The translations under genes were made by a program, and so were the position numbers. DNA of 64,000 bases from Arthrobacter sp. 9V (GTDB taxonomy: Bacteria > Actinomycetota > Actinomycetes > Actinomycetales > Micrococcaceae), in contig NZ_LR732912.1 in NCBI RefSeq assembly GCF_902506065.1, positions 342,529 to 406,528 on the forward strand, in the 5' to 3' direction. Below are positions 26,910 through 36,034 of this stretch, in pieces. Each line of letters opens with the position of its first letter. The first letter of the stretch is position 1. The notes beneath the pieces were generated by a model. It saw only the letters and a list, made by a program, of their open reading frames with translations, searched no databases and was not told the DNA's origin.

Positions 26910-27504
26910 AAGCAGGAGGATTGTGGGCGGTTCCGTTCGTGGCTTCGAGCGCTGATATCAATCGCCCCACTTGAATCACTGCGGCCCTGATTCGGTCAGG
27001 GTCGCTGATGGTGAGGAATTGAAGCATGAGGCCGTCAAGGGCGGCAAAAATGGCGAGGGAGGCTTCGTTGCGCGTGTCCAGCCCCCGCCGCGCCAAGGCC
27101 TCTTCCACGGTGCTGACGTAGTTGGCGTAGAGGCGCTCCACCATCTCCCGGATCCGGGGGTTTCGCCTGGACTCGAGGATCATCTCGAATTGGAATAACT
27201 GCAATTCGGGTTCGGCAGAAACGGTAGCGATCAGTGTGTCGGCGAAGTTTCCGTCGAAGTCAGCGATCCCGGACAGCCCGGTTTCCTCGATGGACCGTTG
27301 GACGGACCATTCCATGGTGGCGGCCAGGAGTCCCTCCATGGAGCCGAAATGGTGGGTGACCAGTGCATGGTTGACGCCGGCGCGTGTGGCAACAGATCTG
27401 TAGGTTGCTCCCCGCAGGCCCTTCTCCGCCACTACATCCAACACGGCAGCCAGCAGGGCATCCCGACCATCTCCGTAGGGCAGTTTCCGTGCTTCCTGGC
27501 TCAT
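26848..27504 (-). CDS. TetR family transcriptional regulator
   Basis: A 218-residue regulator. The helix-turn-helix lies at about 17-60 (LLAAVLDVVAEKGLRGATYRSVATRAGVNHALVTHHFGSMEGLL) and is followed by a TetR C-terminal ligand domain. It diverges from the APC permease/amine oxidase operon, with a perfect palindrome in the gap. It is therefore the likely repressor of both directions, responding to an amine or its product. The C-terminal tail overlaps the hydrolase gene. Confidence 0.9.
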   Translation of the reverse strand: MSQEARKLPYGDGRDALLAAVLDVVAEKGLRGATYRSVATRAGVNHALVTHHFGSMEGLLAATMEWSVQRSIEETGLSGIADFDGNFADTLIATVSAEPELQLFQFEMILESRRNPRIREMVERLYANYVSTVEEALARRGLDTRNEASLAIFAALDGLMLQFLTISDPDRIRAAVIQVGRLISALEATNGTAHNPPACDDSLGYDHGRTAQRDDRGP

Positions 27505-27554
27505 ACAGCGAGTCTAACGGTCAAGAAATCCGGGGAGCGGACCCATTGACACCT

Positions 27555-27578
27555 CAAACTATACAAACGTATAGTTTG
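27555..27578. promoter_or_regulatory. TetR-type operator
   Basis: Perfect inverted repeat CAAACTATAC (27555-27564) and GTATAGTTTG (27569-27578) with 4-nt spacer, 51 nt upstream of tetR and 135 nt upstream of the permease start. The arms also contain TATAC/TATAG sequences resembling -10 boxes, so bound repressor would cover the promoter. Confidence 0.75.
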
Positions 27579-27712
27579 GAGTGTGGCCCGGATCACCCGC
27601 CACCAAGAGCAGCTTCAGCCTCACCGCCCCCGACACTCGTCCCCCGGGCGGCAGGGCCCCCTATCCCTCCGCAGTGGCGATGATGCCAGTGCATTTTGGA
27701 AAGAACAGCCTC

Positions 27713-29194
27713 ATGAACGATTCACATCAGACCTCGGCCCCGGTTGGTGGCAAAGGTGCCGGTCCCACAATGGCCGGTGCCAAGGATTCCAGGCCCTCAG
27801 CCAACGCCGTCCGGCTCAGGGCGAACAAGCTTGGCGTTGTTGCCATTGCCTTCTTCGCCATCGCAGCGGCCGCCCCCATGGCCGCAGTGGTGGGAGCCAG
27901 CCCCGTCATCTTCTCCGCGAGTGGCCCCGGAACTCCGGTGATCTACGTGATAGCAGCCCTATTGGTGGCCCTGTTCTCGGTGGGATACCTAAGAATGAGC
28001 CAGCACATCACTAATGCGGGCGGATTTGTTGCCTACATCGCCAAGGGTTTGGGCAACAAGTGGGCCACCGGTGGCGCAGGAATCGCCATCCTGACCTATC
28101 TCAGCCTGCAGATCGGATTGTGGTCCCAGTTCGGTGTCTTTGCTCAGCAACTCGTGGAAAGCCTCACCGGCATTGGCCTGCCGGTCTATTTTTGGATCGT
28201 CGTAGTCATGGGACTCATTACCTTCCTGACCATGAAGGGCGTGGACGCCAGCTTGAAGGTGCTGGGAGTGCTCATCCTCGGCGAAACCCTGGTGGTGGCA
28301 GCGCTTGTGGTCTCCCTCATCATGCAGAAGGGGTTGGGAATCTTCACGTTCGCCGGGTTCACGGGGGAGAACATTTTTGGTCCCGGCCTGGGGATCTCAC
28401 TGTTGTTCGCCTTTGCCTGCTTTACAAGCTTTGAGGCCACGGTGGTCTTTGCCGAAGAAGCCAGGAATCCGCGGCGTACCATCCCGCGGGCGGCCTACCT
28501 TGTCATTGCCTTCATCGGCGTTTTCTACATGTTGTCCACGTGGGCTATCAGCGGAGCCGTGGGGATCGATGGGATTCAAGCTCTAGCCAGCGAGAATCCG
28601 TCCGGGATGATCTTCGACCTCGCCGAGTCCAGCGGCGGGGCGTGGCTGAGCCTCGCCATGCAGGTACTGGTTGTCACAAGCTTCATCGCGATGCTCCTGG
28701 GTCTGTCCAACATGTTCTCCCGCTACCTTTTTGCTCTCGGCAGGGCAGGGGCACTCCCTGCCCAGTTGTCTTCCGTTTCCGCAACAGGGGCACCTGCCTT
28801 TGCCGGCTTGGTCAATTCCCTGGTTGTCCTGGCAGTGATCAGCGCCTTCCTCCTGGCCGGCGCAGACCCGATCGCCACAGTCTTCGCGTGGTTTGTAGCC
28901 CTGGGAACAGCGGGCTTCATCTCCATCCTGTTGCTGACCTCCGCTGCGGTCCTGGTGTACTTCGCCAGGTCCGGGATCCGGGACAACCTCTGGGTCACCG
29001 TGATCGCACCCGCACTTTCCCTCCTGGCGTTTGTAGTGGTGGGCTACCTGACTTTGGACAACTATGACGTCCTGCTTGGCGGTGCCGGCGGGGTAGCCCG
29101 TTGGCTCCTCCTCGGGATCCCGCTGATCTTTGTGGCAGGCCTGATTCGGGGAAAGCAGAAACCCGCCATTAACTACGCCGCAGAAATTGTCTGA
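27713..29194 (+). CDS. APC family amino acid/amine permease
   Basis: A 493-residue transporter of the APC superfamily with about twelve membrane helices. The first helix shows IAFFAIAAAAPMAAVVGASPVIF, the usual GxG-like start, and ARNPRRTIPRAAYLVIAFIGVFY is the conserved loop between helices 6 and 7. Start at 27713 has GGAAAG about 12 nt upstream; ATGs at 27680/27683 lack any site. It heads an operon with MoaF-like, cupin and flavin amine oxidase genes, so it most likely imports an amine. Confidence 0.88.
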   Translation: MNDSHQTSAPVGGKGAGPTMAGAKDSRPSANAVRLRANKLGVVAIAFFAIAAAAPMAAVVGASPVIFSASGPGTPVIYVIAALLVALFSVGYLRMSQHITNAGGFVAYIAKGLGNKWATGGAGIAILTYLSLQIGLWSQFGVFAQQLVESLTGIGLPVYFWIVVVMGLITFLTMKGVDASLKVLGVLILGETLVVAALVVSLIMQKGLGIFTFAGFTGENIFGPGLGISLLFAFACFTSFEATVVFAEEARNPRRTIPRAAYLVIAFIGVFYMLSTWAISGAVGIDGIQALASENPSGMIFDLAESSGGAWLSLAMQVLVVTSFIAMLLGLSNMFSRYLFALGRAGALPAQLSSVSATGAPAFAGLVNSLVVLAVISAFLLAGADPIATVFAWFVALGTAGFISILLLTSAAVLVYFARSGIRDNLWVTVIAPALSLLAFVVVGYLTLDNYDVLLGGAGGVARWLLLGIPLIFVAGLIRGKQKPAINYAAEIV

Positions 29195-29262
29195 ACCATG
29201 TAGTCCAAACACTGAAATCGTCCAAGTACTGAAAACCGTCCAAGCCAACAAAGGACCACATC

Positions 29263-30066
29263 ATGACCACCACTGAACTGCAGGACTACGTCCCCGAGGA
29301 AGAATGGCCGCCCGTTTCCACCATGCTGGACGGCTTCGGAGATCAAACCTTGCCAGCATCTCCAGCGCTGGCTGCCACAACTATTTCCCTTCAGGCAGCC
29401 GATGGAACACCCATCGAGTACAGCTTCCTCACTCCCTCTGCGCTCACCTGGGCCGAGGGCGCTGCCGGCGGGACCGCTGCTTACAAGGCCATTGAAGCCC
29501 GTCCTGGAATCTTCATCATCGATTTTGTTCGTGGACAAGACGACGGCAAAGGCGCCGACGCCGAGAATGTCACCATCATCCTGGACCAAACCACCGGTGC
29601 CCTCACCACCGCCGTCTCCCGGTTTGCCACCTTGGACGGCAAGGTCCGGGGGACAACCGACTTCACGCACTCCAACGCCAGCGGCCGGGCTGCTGTGCAC
29701 CAGCGGTCCGCGGACCTCGTTGGCAAGCGCATCTTCTACCGTTACAGCGACGTCGAGTCCTACGAGCACATTTACCTGAACCAAGGAACTTTCACGTGGC
29801 ACTGCGTCCGGGGAGGGGAAGCGGGGCTCGCTGATACAGACCGCTGCATGACATGGACCGTGGCGGAGGACCTGTACATCTTCTTCTGGACCGAACAGGT
29901 GATGACCGTTGAAGCAGTGCTGCTGATCGACCTCCGCGAGCAGCGCTCCATCGGCCGGATGTTTGGTTGGGACAATCCTGCCGCGGAACCCGTCACTTTG
30001 CCGTTCAACTCCAGGCTCAGTGTCTTGAACACCACGAGCTACCCCACTGACACCCACAAGCACTGA
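29263..30066 (+). CDS. MoaF-like protein of the monoamine type
   Basis: A 267-residue soluble protein matching the MoaF family (historically named molybdenum cofactor biosynthesis protein F, from the Klebsiella monoamine operon). Two lipocalin-like halves are visible. The C-terminal half holds RIFYRYSDVESYEHIYLNQGTFTWHCVRG and DLYIFFWTEQVMTVEAVLLIDLREQRSIGRMFGWD, both typical. It sits between an amine permease and a flavin amine oxidase. Its biochemical role is not established. Confidence 0.8.
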   Translation: MTTTELQDYVPEEEWPPVSTMLDGFGDQTLPASPALAATTISLQAADGTPIEYSFLTPSALTWAEGAAGGTAAYKAIEARPGIFIIDFVRGQDDGKGADAENVTIILDQTTGALTTAVSRFATLDGKVRGTTDFTHSNASGRAAVHQRSADLVGKRIFYRYSDVESYEHIYLNQGTFTWHCVRGGEAGLADTDRCMTWTVAEDLYIFFWTEQVMTVEAVLLIDLREQRSIGRMFGWDNPAAEPVTLPFNSRLSVLNTTSYPTDTHKH

Positions 30067-30124
30067 CACCCAAAAACACTGAGTGGAGGCCCACCTCCGC
30101 AATCCACACCAGAGGAGCAATCCC

Positions 30125-30457
30125 ATGTCCCAGGTCTTCCATGCCCACCTTGACCACGCAGCGTTTGAACCGTTTGCGCTCGGCACCGTTCAATGGCTTC
30201 GCCGCCCCGGAGACAACGGAAACGAGACGCTCAGCGGCGGCATCTGGAAAGTCACGCCCGAGGAAGCGCCTGAACCGTTCGACCTGCCGATTGACCAGGA
30301 TGAAACCATTTACATCATCTCCGGCAGGCTCCGCATTGAGGTCAAAGGCGGGAGCACCCTTGAGCTGAGGGAAGGTTCCATGGCTTCACTGTCCAAGGGG
30401 GCAATGACCCGCTGGAGTGTCCTGGAACCCACCATCGAATTCTTCGTCTACAGCTGA
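30125..30457 (+). CDS. Small cupin domain protein
   Basis: A 110-residue single-domain cupin (LPIDQDETIYIISGRLRIEVKGGSTLELREGSMASLSKGAMTRWSVLEP). It keeps the cupin fold pattern, but the metal-ligand His residues of motif 1 are replaced (the usual HxH becomes QDE), so metal binding may be weak or altered. GAGGAG 7 nt before the ATG fixes the start at 30125. It is 11 nt ahead of the amine oxidase gene and belongs to the amine operon. Confidence 0.85.
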   Translation: MSQVFHAHLDHAAFEPFALGTVQWLRRPGDNGNETLSGGIWKVTPEEAPEPFDLPIDQDETIYIISGRLRIEVKGGSTLELREGSMASLSKGAMTRWSVLEPTIEFFVYS

Positions 30458-30468
30458 GGAACGGACAA

Positions 30469-31797
30469 GTGGAAACCTCCGACGTCGTCGTTATCGGCGC
30501 TGGCTTTGCCGGGCTCACCGCAGCAAGGGAACTGTCCCGCAGCGGACACTCCACCATCTTGCTCGAGGCGAAGGACCGCATCGCGGGCCGAACCCACCTC
30601 GCAGAGCACCTGGGCCGGGACCTGGAACTCGGTGGCACCTGGGTGCACTGGACCCAGCCGTACGTCTGGGCGGAGATGGGGCGCTACGGGATCAAGGCGT
30701 TGCCGGGGCCGGAGTTCACCAAGGCCTTCTGGACCGTTGCAGGACAGAGGCATGAAGGCAGTGCCGAAAGTTTGCTGGAATTGCTTGACGGCCCGAATCG
30801 CATGCTCCTGGCTGCGGCCCGGCACTACTTTCCCCTTCCGTGGTCACCTCTGAATAACCCGGCAGTGGCCGACATTGACGAGCTCACACTTTCGGATGCT
30901 ATTGACCAGTTGAACCTCCCGGAAGATCAGCGTCAGCTCATGAGATCTTTCTGGACCCTGAATTTCAACGGCAGGCTGGGCCAGGCGGCCTACACCCAGG
31001 CGTTGCGCTGGTGCGCAGTGGCCAGTGGTGACTGGCAGCTGATGTTCGAGGCCTGCGCCAGCTTCAAGATCGACGGCGGCACCCGCCGCTTCGCCGAGGC
31101 GATCCTTGCGGACTCAACGGCAGAGCTGCGGCTGAATCAGCCAGTGGCTGCCATTGAGCAAGATGACGGGGGAGTGCTCGTGACAACAAAAACGGGCAAA
31201 CAGTACAAGGCCCGCCAGGTCATTCTTGCGCTTCCTCTCAGCGTGCTCAACGACATCGACATTCAACCCGAATTGTCGCCGGGCAAAAGGGAGGCGGCAG
31301 GCAGGGGACAGGCGGGCCGCGGCGCAAAGTTGTGGATCAAAGTGGAAGGCCGGCAGGAAAGGTTCGTCGCGTTCGGACCCGAGACAGCGGCCCTGAACTT
31401 CGTCCAAGCCGAGTACATCGATCAGGACACCACCACCCTTGTGTGCTTCGGTCCCGATGCCGGGGCCGTGGATGTAGCCGACGTTGCCGCTGCACAAGGG
31501 CATCTTGATGCCATAGTCCCCGGTTTGAAGGTGCTTGAGGTCGCCGGACATGACTGGGTGGCGGATGAATATGCTCGGTCCACGTGGCCCATGCACTACA
31601 CGGGGTACCTCACCCGGTACCTGGCCGAACTCCAGCAGCCGGAGGGAAGAATTCGCCTGGCAGGATCTGACATCGCCAACGGATGGGGAGGGTTCATTGA
31701 CGGGGCCATCGAGAGCGGCCTCGATGCTGCCCGCGAAACAGCATCCGCACTCCGAAACGACGCGGGTGCGCGCCTCCAGGCTCCCGTCCTGTCCTGA
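30469..31797 (+). CDS. Flavin monoamine oxidase family protein
   Basis: A 442-residue FAD enzyme. The dinucleotide motif VVVIGAGFAGLTAARELSRSG is at residues 6-26, followed by LLEAKDRIAGRTHL (the GG/R-motif) and LGGTWVH. The C-terminus has the flavin-contact sequence RIRLAGSDIANGWGGFIDGAIESGLDAA. It should oxidise a primary or secondary amine to an aldehyde with H2O2. GTG start. Last gene of the permease-MoaF-cupin operon, ending at a strong hairpin. Confidence 0.9.
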   Translation: METSDVVVIGAGFAGLTAARELSRSGHSTILLEAKDRIAGRTHLAEHLGRDLELGGTWVHWTQPYVWAEMGRYGIKALPGPEFTKAFWTVAGQRHEGSAESLLELLDGPNRMLLAAARHYFPLPWSPLNNPAVADIDELTLSDAIDQLNLPEDQRQLMRSFWTLNFNGRLGQAAYTQALRWCAVASGDWQLMFEACASFKIDGGTRRFAEAILADSTAELRLNQPVAAIEQDDGGVLVTTKTGKQYKARQVILALPLSVLNDIDIQPELSPGKREAAGRGQAGRGAKLWIKVEGRQERFVAFGPETAALNFVQAEYIDQDTTTLVCFGPDAGAVDVADVAAAQGHLDAIVPGLKVLEVAGHDWVADEYARSTWPMHYTGYLTRYLAELQQPEGRIRLAGSDIANGWGGFIDGAIESGLDAARETASALRNDAGARLQAPVLS

Positions 31798-31812
31798 AAC
31801 AGTCCGAAAACG

Positions 31813-31852
31813 CGTTCGACGTCGGCACTCACCTAAGTGCCGACGTCGAACG
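31813..31852. terminator. Terminator hairpin behind the amine operon
   Basis: Perfect 17-bp stem CGTTCGACGTCGGCACT (31813-31829), complement at 31836-31852, 6-nt loop, followed by TTCGTTG. Positioned between the convergent amine oxidase and panD genes, so it can act in both directions. Confidence 0.8.
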
Positions 31853-31878
31853 TTCGTTGTGGAGCCGGAGCTGAAGCG

Positions 31879-32310
31879 TTAGCTGAGGTGTGCTGCGTTG
31901 TTCAGCGCGTGCGGAGGGCGCATGAGCCCTGGAGTGTGGCCCTCGGCGGGGTCGTTGCCGAGCTGCAGGATCTTGTTGTCCTTGCCCACGTGGACAACGC
32001 GGGGCTCGTACGTGCGGGCCTCTTCCGTGGTCATCTCCGCGTAGGTGATGAGGATGACGGTGTCTCCAACGTGGACCATGTGGGCCGCCGCGCCGTTGAT
32101 CCCGATCACGCCCGAACCGCGCTCGCCGGCAATGGTGTACGTCTCCAGCCGGGCGCCGTTGGTGACGTCCACAATGGAGACGAGCTCGCCGGGAAGGATG
32201 TCGGCCGCGTCCAGGAGGTCCAGGTCTACAGTGACCGAGCCGACGTAGTGGAGGTCGGCGTGGGTCACCGTTGCGCGGTGGATCTTGGACTTGAACATTG
32301 TGCGGATCAT
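31879..32310 (-). CDS. panD: Aspartate 1-decarboxylase
   Basis: A 143-residue pyruvoyl enzyme that decarboxylates aspartate to beta-alanine for pantothenate synthesis. The self-cleavage site Gly24-Ser25 in HYVGSVTVD is intact, as are the [13 protein letters not shown] start and [23 protein letters not shown]. Cleavage would yield a 24-residue beta chain and a pyruvoyl alpha chain. It stands alone, converging with the amine operon. Its product is a substrate for the aminotransferase/MmsA route encoded at 17.6-20.5 kb. Confidence 0.95.
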   Translation of the reverse strand: MIRTMFKSKIHRATVTHADLHYVGSVTVDLDLLDAADILPGELVSIVDVTNGARLETYTIAGERGSGVIGINGAAAHMVHVGDTVILITYAEMTTEEARTYEPRVVHVGKDNKILQLGNDPAEGHTPGLMRPPHALNNAAHLS

Positions 32311-32416
32311 AATGCGATCAGTTTAGCGCGGCACCCTCATCCGGCGCTGTGACGTACCAGACGTTCGCGTTGTTAGCGCCGATGACCGTGTGGCTTCCCG
32401 ACCTTGATTGACGGCA

Positions 32417-32460
32417 GGATGGCCGCAAAGCAACCGCTGCAGGTTGTTTCGCGGCCATCC
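32417..32460. terminator. Hairpin behind the rhamnose operon
   Basis: Stem GGATGGCCGC (32417-32426) with complement at 32451-32460, extended inside by a second arm (AAGCAACC/GGTTGTTT). It lies 16 nt beyond the rhaB stop. No T-run is seen on the minus strand side. Confidence 0.6.
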
Positions 32461-32475
32461 CTTTGCCAAAGAGGG

Positions 32476-33978
32476 TCAGGAAGGTACGCCGCTGACCTCA
32501 TGGGCCGGCTCGTAGCGCTCCAACCTGGTTCCTGCCATGACGAGTTCACGCAGCTCGGCCAGCCCGCCGGCCACTATCCCCGCCGCGCGGGCCTGCACCA
32601 GGACATTGCCTTGCGCAGTCGCTTCCACAGGTCCGGCGATCACGGCCTTGCCGGTGGCGTAGGCCGTGAGCTGGCAGAGGAGCCGGTTTTGCGAACCGCC
32701 GCCCACAATGTGCACCACGCTGGTACTGCCGCCAGTCAGCCGCTCAGCATCGGCCAGCGTCCGGGCATACCCGGCAGCGAGGCTGTCCATGATGCAACGC
32801 ACGACGGCGGCAGGCCGGTCCGGGAGCACCGCACCGGTGTTGCGCACGGCGGCGCGGATACGGTCCGGCATGTTGTCAGGGGCTGTGAAAGCAGGATCGT
32901 CCGCGTTGATCTGTGGACCTCCGGCAGGAAGCGCAGCGGCTGAGTCCAGCAACGCTGGCAGCGACTGGGTGAATCCCTGGGCGGCCCACGCACGCTGGCA
33001 TTCGCTCAACAACCACAAGCCACCGACGTTGCGCAGGTACCGGATGGTGCCGTCCACTCCCCGCTCATTGGTGAAGTTGGCCTTGCGGCTGGCTTCGCTC
33101 AGCACCGGAGCGTTCAATTCCACGCCCACCAAGGACCAGGTCCCTGAGGAGATGTACGCAAAATCGTCCTGAGCAGCGGGAACTGCTGCCACGGCTGAAG
33201 CAGTGTCGTGTGAACCCACAGCCACCACAGTGGTGTCCGCGGGCAGGCCCGTCTGTTCCACAATGCCAGGCAGCAGTGTGCCCACGGTCTCACCGGGCTG
33301 AATGAGCGGCGGGAAGATGTCCCTGGGGAGCCCCAGTGCATCCAGAAAGTCCGTGGCCCACTGGCCCGCCACGGCGTCGAAGAGCCCGGTGGTGGAGGCA
33401 TTGGTGGCCTCGGTGCGGCGAACACCGGTGAGTAGGAACGCGATCAGATCCGGGATGAGGAGAGCCTGCACCCCGCCCAGGTTCGGTTCCGCCGCCAGCT
33501 GGTAAATCGTGTTGAACTGCAGGTACTGCAGGCCCGTGGCAGCGTAGAGCTTCTCGGGAGAAACAACCGCATGGACCCGCTCCACGGTGGCCCGGCTGCG
33601 CTCGTCCCGGTAGCTGAACGGCACCGAGGTGAGTTCACCGGCGTCGTTCACCAATCCGTAGTCCACGGCCCAGGTGTCGATGCCAATGCTCATGATCCGC
33701 TCGCCGTTTTTACGCGCCGCGGAGGCGGCAGCCGCCAAGCCCTTGAGTACCTCAGCGAACAGTGCCTTGAAATCCCAGTGGAGGCCGCCGTCGAGCTCTA
33801 TGACGCCGTTGGGGAAGCGGTGGATGGTCTCGAGGGACACGCCTGTGGAGGGAGAGACGCGGCCCAGCATGACGCGGCCGGAGGACGCGCCGATGTCGAT
33901 TGCGGCAAACACTGTGTTGTGAGCGGACACCGCCCCGGCGTGTGCCGGGGCGGTGCCCGCTGTGGTTCCGTAATTCAC
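32476..33978 (-). CDS. rhaB: Rhamnulokinase
   Basis: A 500-residue FGGY-family kinase phosphorylating L-rhamnulose at C1. The phosphate-1 loop AAIDIGASSGRVMLG, substrate region IGIDTWAVDYGLV, and SGTWSLVGVE (instead of the GTS of glycerol/xylulokinases) are typical of RhaB. GTG start. It is the last gene of the rhaM-rhaI-rhaEW-rhaB operon, 8 nt behind rhaEW, and ends before a long hairpin. Confidence 0.92.
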   Translation of the reverse strand: MNYGTTAGTAPAHAGAVSAHNTVFAAIDIGASSGRVMLGRVSPSTGVSLETIHRFPNGVIELDGGLHWDFKALFAEVLKGLAAAASAARKNGERIMSIGIDTWAVDYGLVNDAGELTSVPFSYRDERSRATVERVHAVVSPEKLYAATGLQYLQFNTIYQLAAEPNLGGVQALLIPDLIAFLLTGVRRTEATNASTTGLFDAVAGQWATDFLDALGLPRDIFPPLIQPGETVGTLLPGIVEQTGLPADTTVVAVGSHDTASAVAAVPAAQDDFAYISSGTWSLVGVELNAPVLSEASRKANFTNERGVDGTIRYLRNVGGLWLLSECQRAWAAQGFTQSLPALLDSAAALPAGGPQINADDPAFTAPDNMPDRIRAAVRNTGAVLPDRPAAVVRCIMDSLAAGYARTLADAERLTGGSTSVVHIVGGGSQNRLLCQLTAYATGKAVIAGPVEATAQGNVLVQARAAGIVAGGLAELRELVMAGTRLERYEPAHEVSGVPS

Positions 33979-33986
33979 TGTCGGTC

Positions 33987-36032
33987 CTAGCGGAGGAAAG
34001 CTGCCGCGACGCCGGCGTCCACGGGGATGTGGAGACCGGTGGTGTGCGAGAGCTCGTTGCTGGTGAGCACGGCGGCGGCGTTGGCCACATGTTCCGGGAG
34101 GACTTCGCGCTTGAGGAGTGTGCGCTGGGCGTAGTACTTGCCCAGTTCCTGCTCGTCCACGCCGTACACCGCTGCGCGCTTCGCGCCCCAGCCGCCGGCG
34201 AAGATGCCGGAGCCGCGGACCACGCCGTCGGGGTTGATGCCGTTGACACGGACCCCGTGCTCGCCCAATTCGGCGGCGAGCAGGCGGACCTGGTGTGCCT
34301 GGTCTGCCTTGGTGGCCGAGTATGCGATGTTGTTCGGTCCGGCGAACACGGAGTTCTTGGAGGAGATGTAAATGATGTCACCGCCCATGCCCTGATCGAT
34401 CATCACCTTGGCAGCGGCCTTGGACACCAGGAACGAGCCCTTGGCCATGACGTTGTGCTGCAGGTCCCAGTCCTTTTCAGTGGTTTCCAGCAACGGCTTG
34501 GAGATGGACAGGCCGGCATTGTTGACCACCAGGTCCAGTCCGCCGAACGCCAGCACGGCCTCTTGGATTGCGGCTGCGATCTGGACTTCGTCGGTCACGT
34601 CGGCCTGCACGCCGATGGCGACGTCGGAACCGCCCAGTTCCTCGGCTACCTTTTGCGCATTCTCAAGGTTCAGGTCGGCAATCACCACGCAGGCGCCGTC
34701 GGATGCCAAACGGGTGGCGATCGCCTTGCCGATGCCCGACGCCGCACCGGTCACCAGCGCGATGCGGGTGGCGTGGGACTTGGGCTTGGGCATGCGGGCG
34801 AGCTTGGCTTCTTCCAATGCCCAGTACTCGATGCGGAATTTCTCGGATTCCTCGATCGGGGCGTAGGTGGAAATGGCCTCGGCGCCGCGCATCACATTGA
34901 TGGCGTTGAGGTAGAACTCGCCGGCCACGCGGGCGGTCTGCTTGTCCTTGCCGAAGGAGAACATGCCCACACCCGGGACCAGCACGATTGCCGGGTCCGC
35001 GCCGCGCAAGGCGGGTGAATCGGCGTCGGCGTGCCGGTCGTAGTACGCCTGGTAGTCCTCGCGGTAGGCGGCGTGCAGTTCCTTCAGGCGTTCCACCGAT
35101 TCCTCGATCGTGGCGTCAGCCGGGAGGTCCAGGACCAGCGGCTTGACCTTGGTGCGCAGGAAGTGGTCCGGGCAGGAAGTGCCCAGTGCGCCGAGGCGCG
35201 GGTGCTCTTCGGCGGCAAGGAATTCAAGCACGCCGGCGTCATCACTGAAGTGCCCCAGCTGCGGCTTGTCCGTGGAAGCCAGGCCGCGGATCACGGGAGC
35301 GAGGGCGGCTGCCTTGGCTTTGCGCTCAGCCTCAGGGAGTGCGCCGTAGCCGGGGAGTTTGGCACCGAAAGGCTCGGACTTGCCGTTTTCCTTGATGTAA
35401 TTCTCGGCTTGGTCAATGATCCAGAGCGAGTTGGCCTCGGCTTCTTCGCTGGTGGCACCCCAAGCGGTGATGCCGTGGCCACCCAGGATGGTGCCGATGG
35501 CCTGCGGGTTGGCTTCTTTGATTGCAGCAATGTCCAAGCCCAGCTGGAAGCCGGGACGACGCCACGGAACCCAGACCACTTTGTCCCCGAACACCTTGGA
35601 GGTCAGTGCTTCGCCGTCAACCGCCGTCGCAATGGCGATGCCGGAGTCCGGGTGCAGGTGGTCAACGTGGGCAGCGTCAACGAGGCCGTGCATGGCGGTA
35701 TCGATCGACGGCGCGGCGCCGCCCTTGCCGTGGAGGCAGTAATCGAACGCGGCCACCATTTCGTCTTCACGCTCGACGCCGGGGTAAACGGACTTCAGTG
35801 CCTGCAGCCGGTCCAGCCGGAGAACAGCAAGGTTCTCAGCTTTCAGCGTGCCGAGGTCGCCGCCGGAGCCCTTTACCCAGAGGAGTTCAACGTCCTGGCC
35901 CGTTACAGGGTCCTTTTCGATGCCTTTGGCGGAGGTGTTGCCGCCGGCGAAGTTGGTGTTCCGCTTGTCCGCGCCGAGGCGGTTGGAACGGGAAATCAGT
36001 TGCCGAACGGCCTCATTGGCTGTGTTTGTCAT
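33987..36032 (-). CDS. rhaEW: Bifunctional rhamnulose-1-phosphate aldolase/lactaldehyde dehydrogenase
   Basis: A 681-residue fusion. The N-terminal part (about 1-400) is a class II aldolase domain (RSNRLGADKRNTNFAGGNTSAKG; THVDHLHPDSGIAIA-type metal region). The C-terminal part (about 425-681) is a short-chain dehydrogenase with TGAASGIGKAIATRLA and the catalytic YSATKADQ. It cleaves rhamnulose 1-phosphate to dihydroxyacetone phosphate and L-lactaldehyde and oxidises the latter to lactate. Start at 36032, 3 nt after the rhaI stop, chosen over a long upstream extension that lies inside rhaI. Confidence 0.92.
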   Translation of the reverse strand: MTNTANEAVRQLISRSNRLGADKRNTNFAGGNTSAKGIEKDPVTGQDVELLWVKGSGGDLGTLKAENLAVLRLDRLQALKSVYPGVEREDEMVAAFDYCLHGKGGAAPSIDTAMHGLVDAAHVDHLHPDSGIAIATAVDGEALTSKVFGDKVVWVPWRRPGFQLGLDIAAIKEANPQAIGTILGGHGITAWGATSEEAEANSLWIIDQAENYIKENGKSEPFGAKLPGYGALPEAERKAKAAALAPVIRGLASTDKPQLGHFSDDAGVLEFLAAEEHPRLGALGTSCPDHFLRTKVKPLVLDLPADATIEESVERLKELHAAYREDYQAYYDRHADADSPALRGADPAIVLVPGVGMFSFGKDKQTARVAGEFYLNAINVMRGAEAISTYAPIEESEKFRIEYWALEEAKLARMPKPKSHATRIALVTGAASGIGKAIATRLASDGACVVIADLNLENAQKVAEELGGSDVAIGVQADVTDEVQIAAAIQEAVLAFGGLDLVVNNAGLSISKPLLETTEKDWDLQHNVMAKGSFLVSKAAAKVMIDQGMGGDIIYISSKNSVFAGPNNIAYSATKADQAHQVRLLAAELGEHGVRVNGINPDGVVRGSGIFAGGWGAKRAAVYGVDEQELGKYYAQRTLLKREVLPEHVANAAAVLTSNELSHTTGLHIPVDAGVAAAFLR

Positions 36033-36034
36033 TT

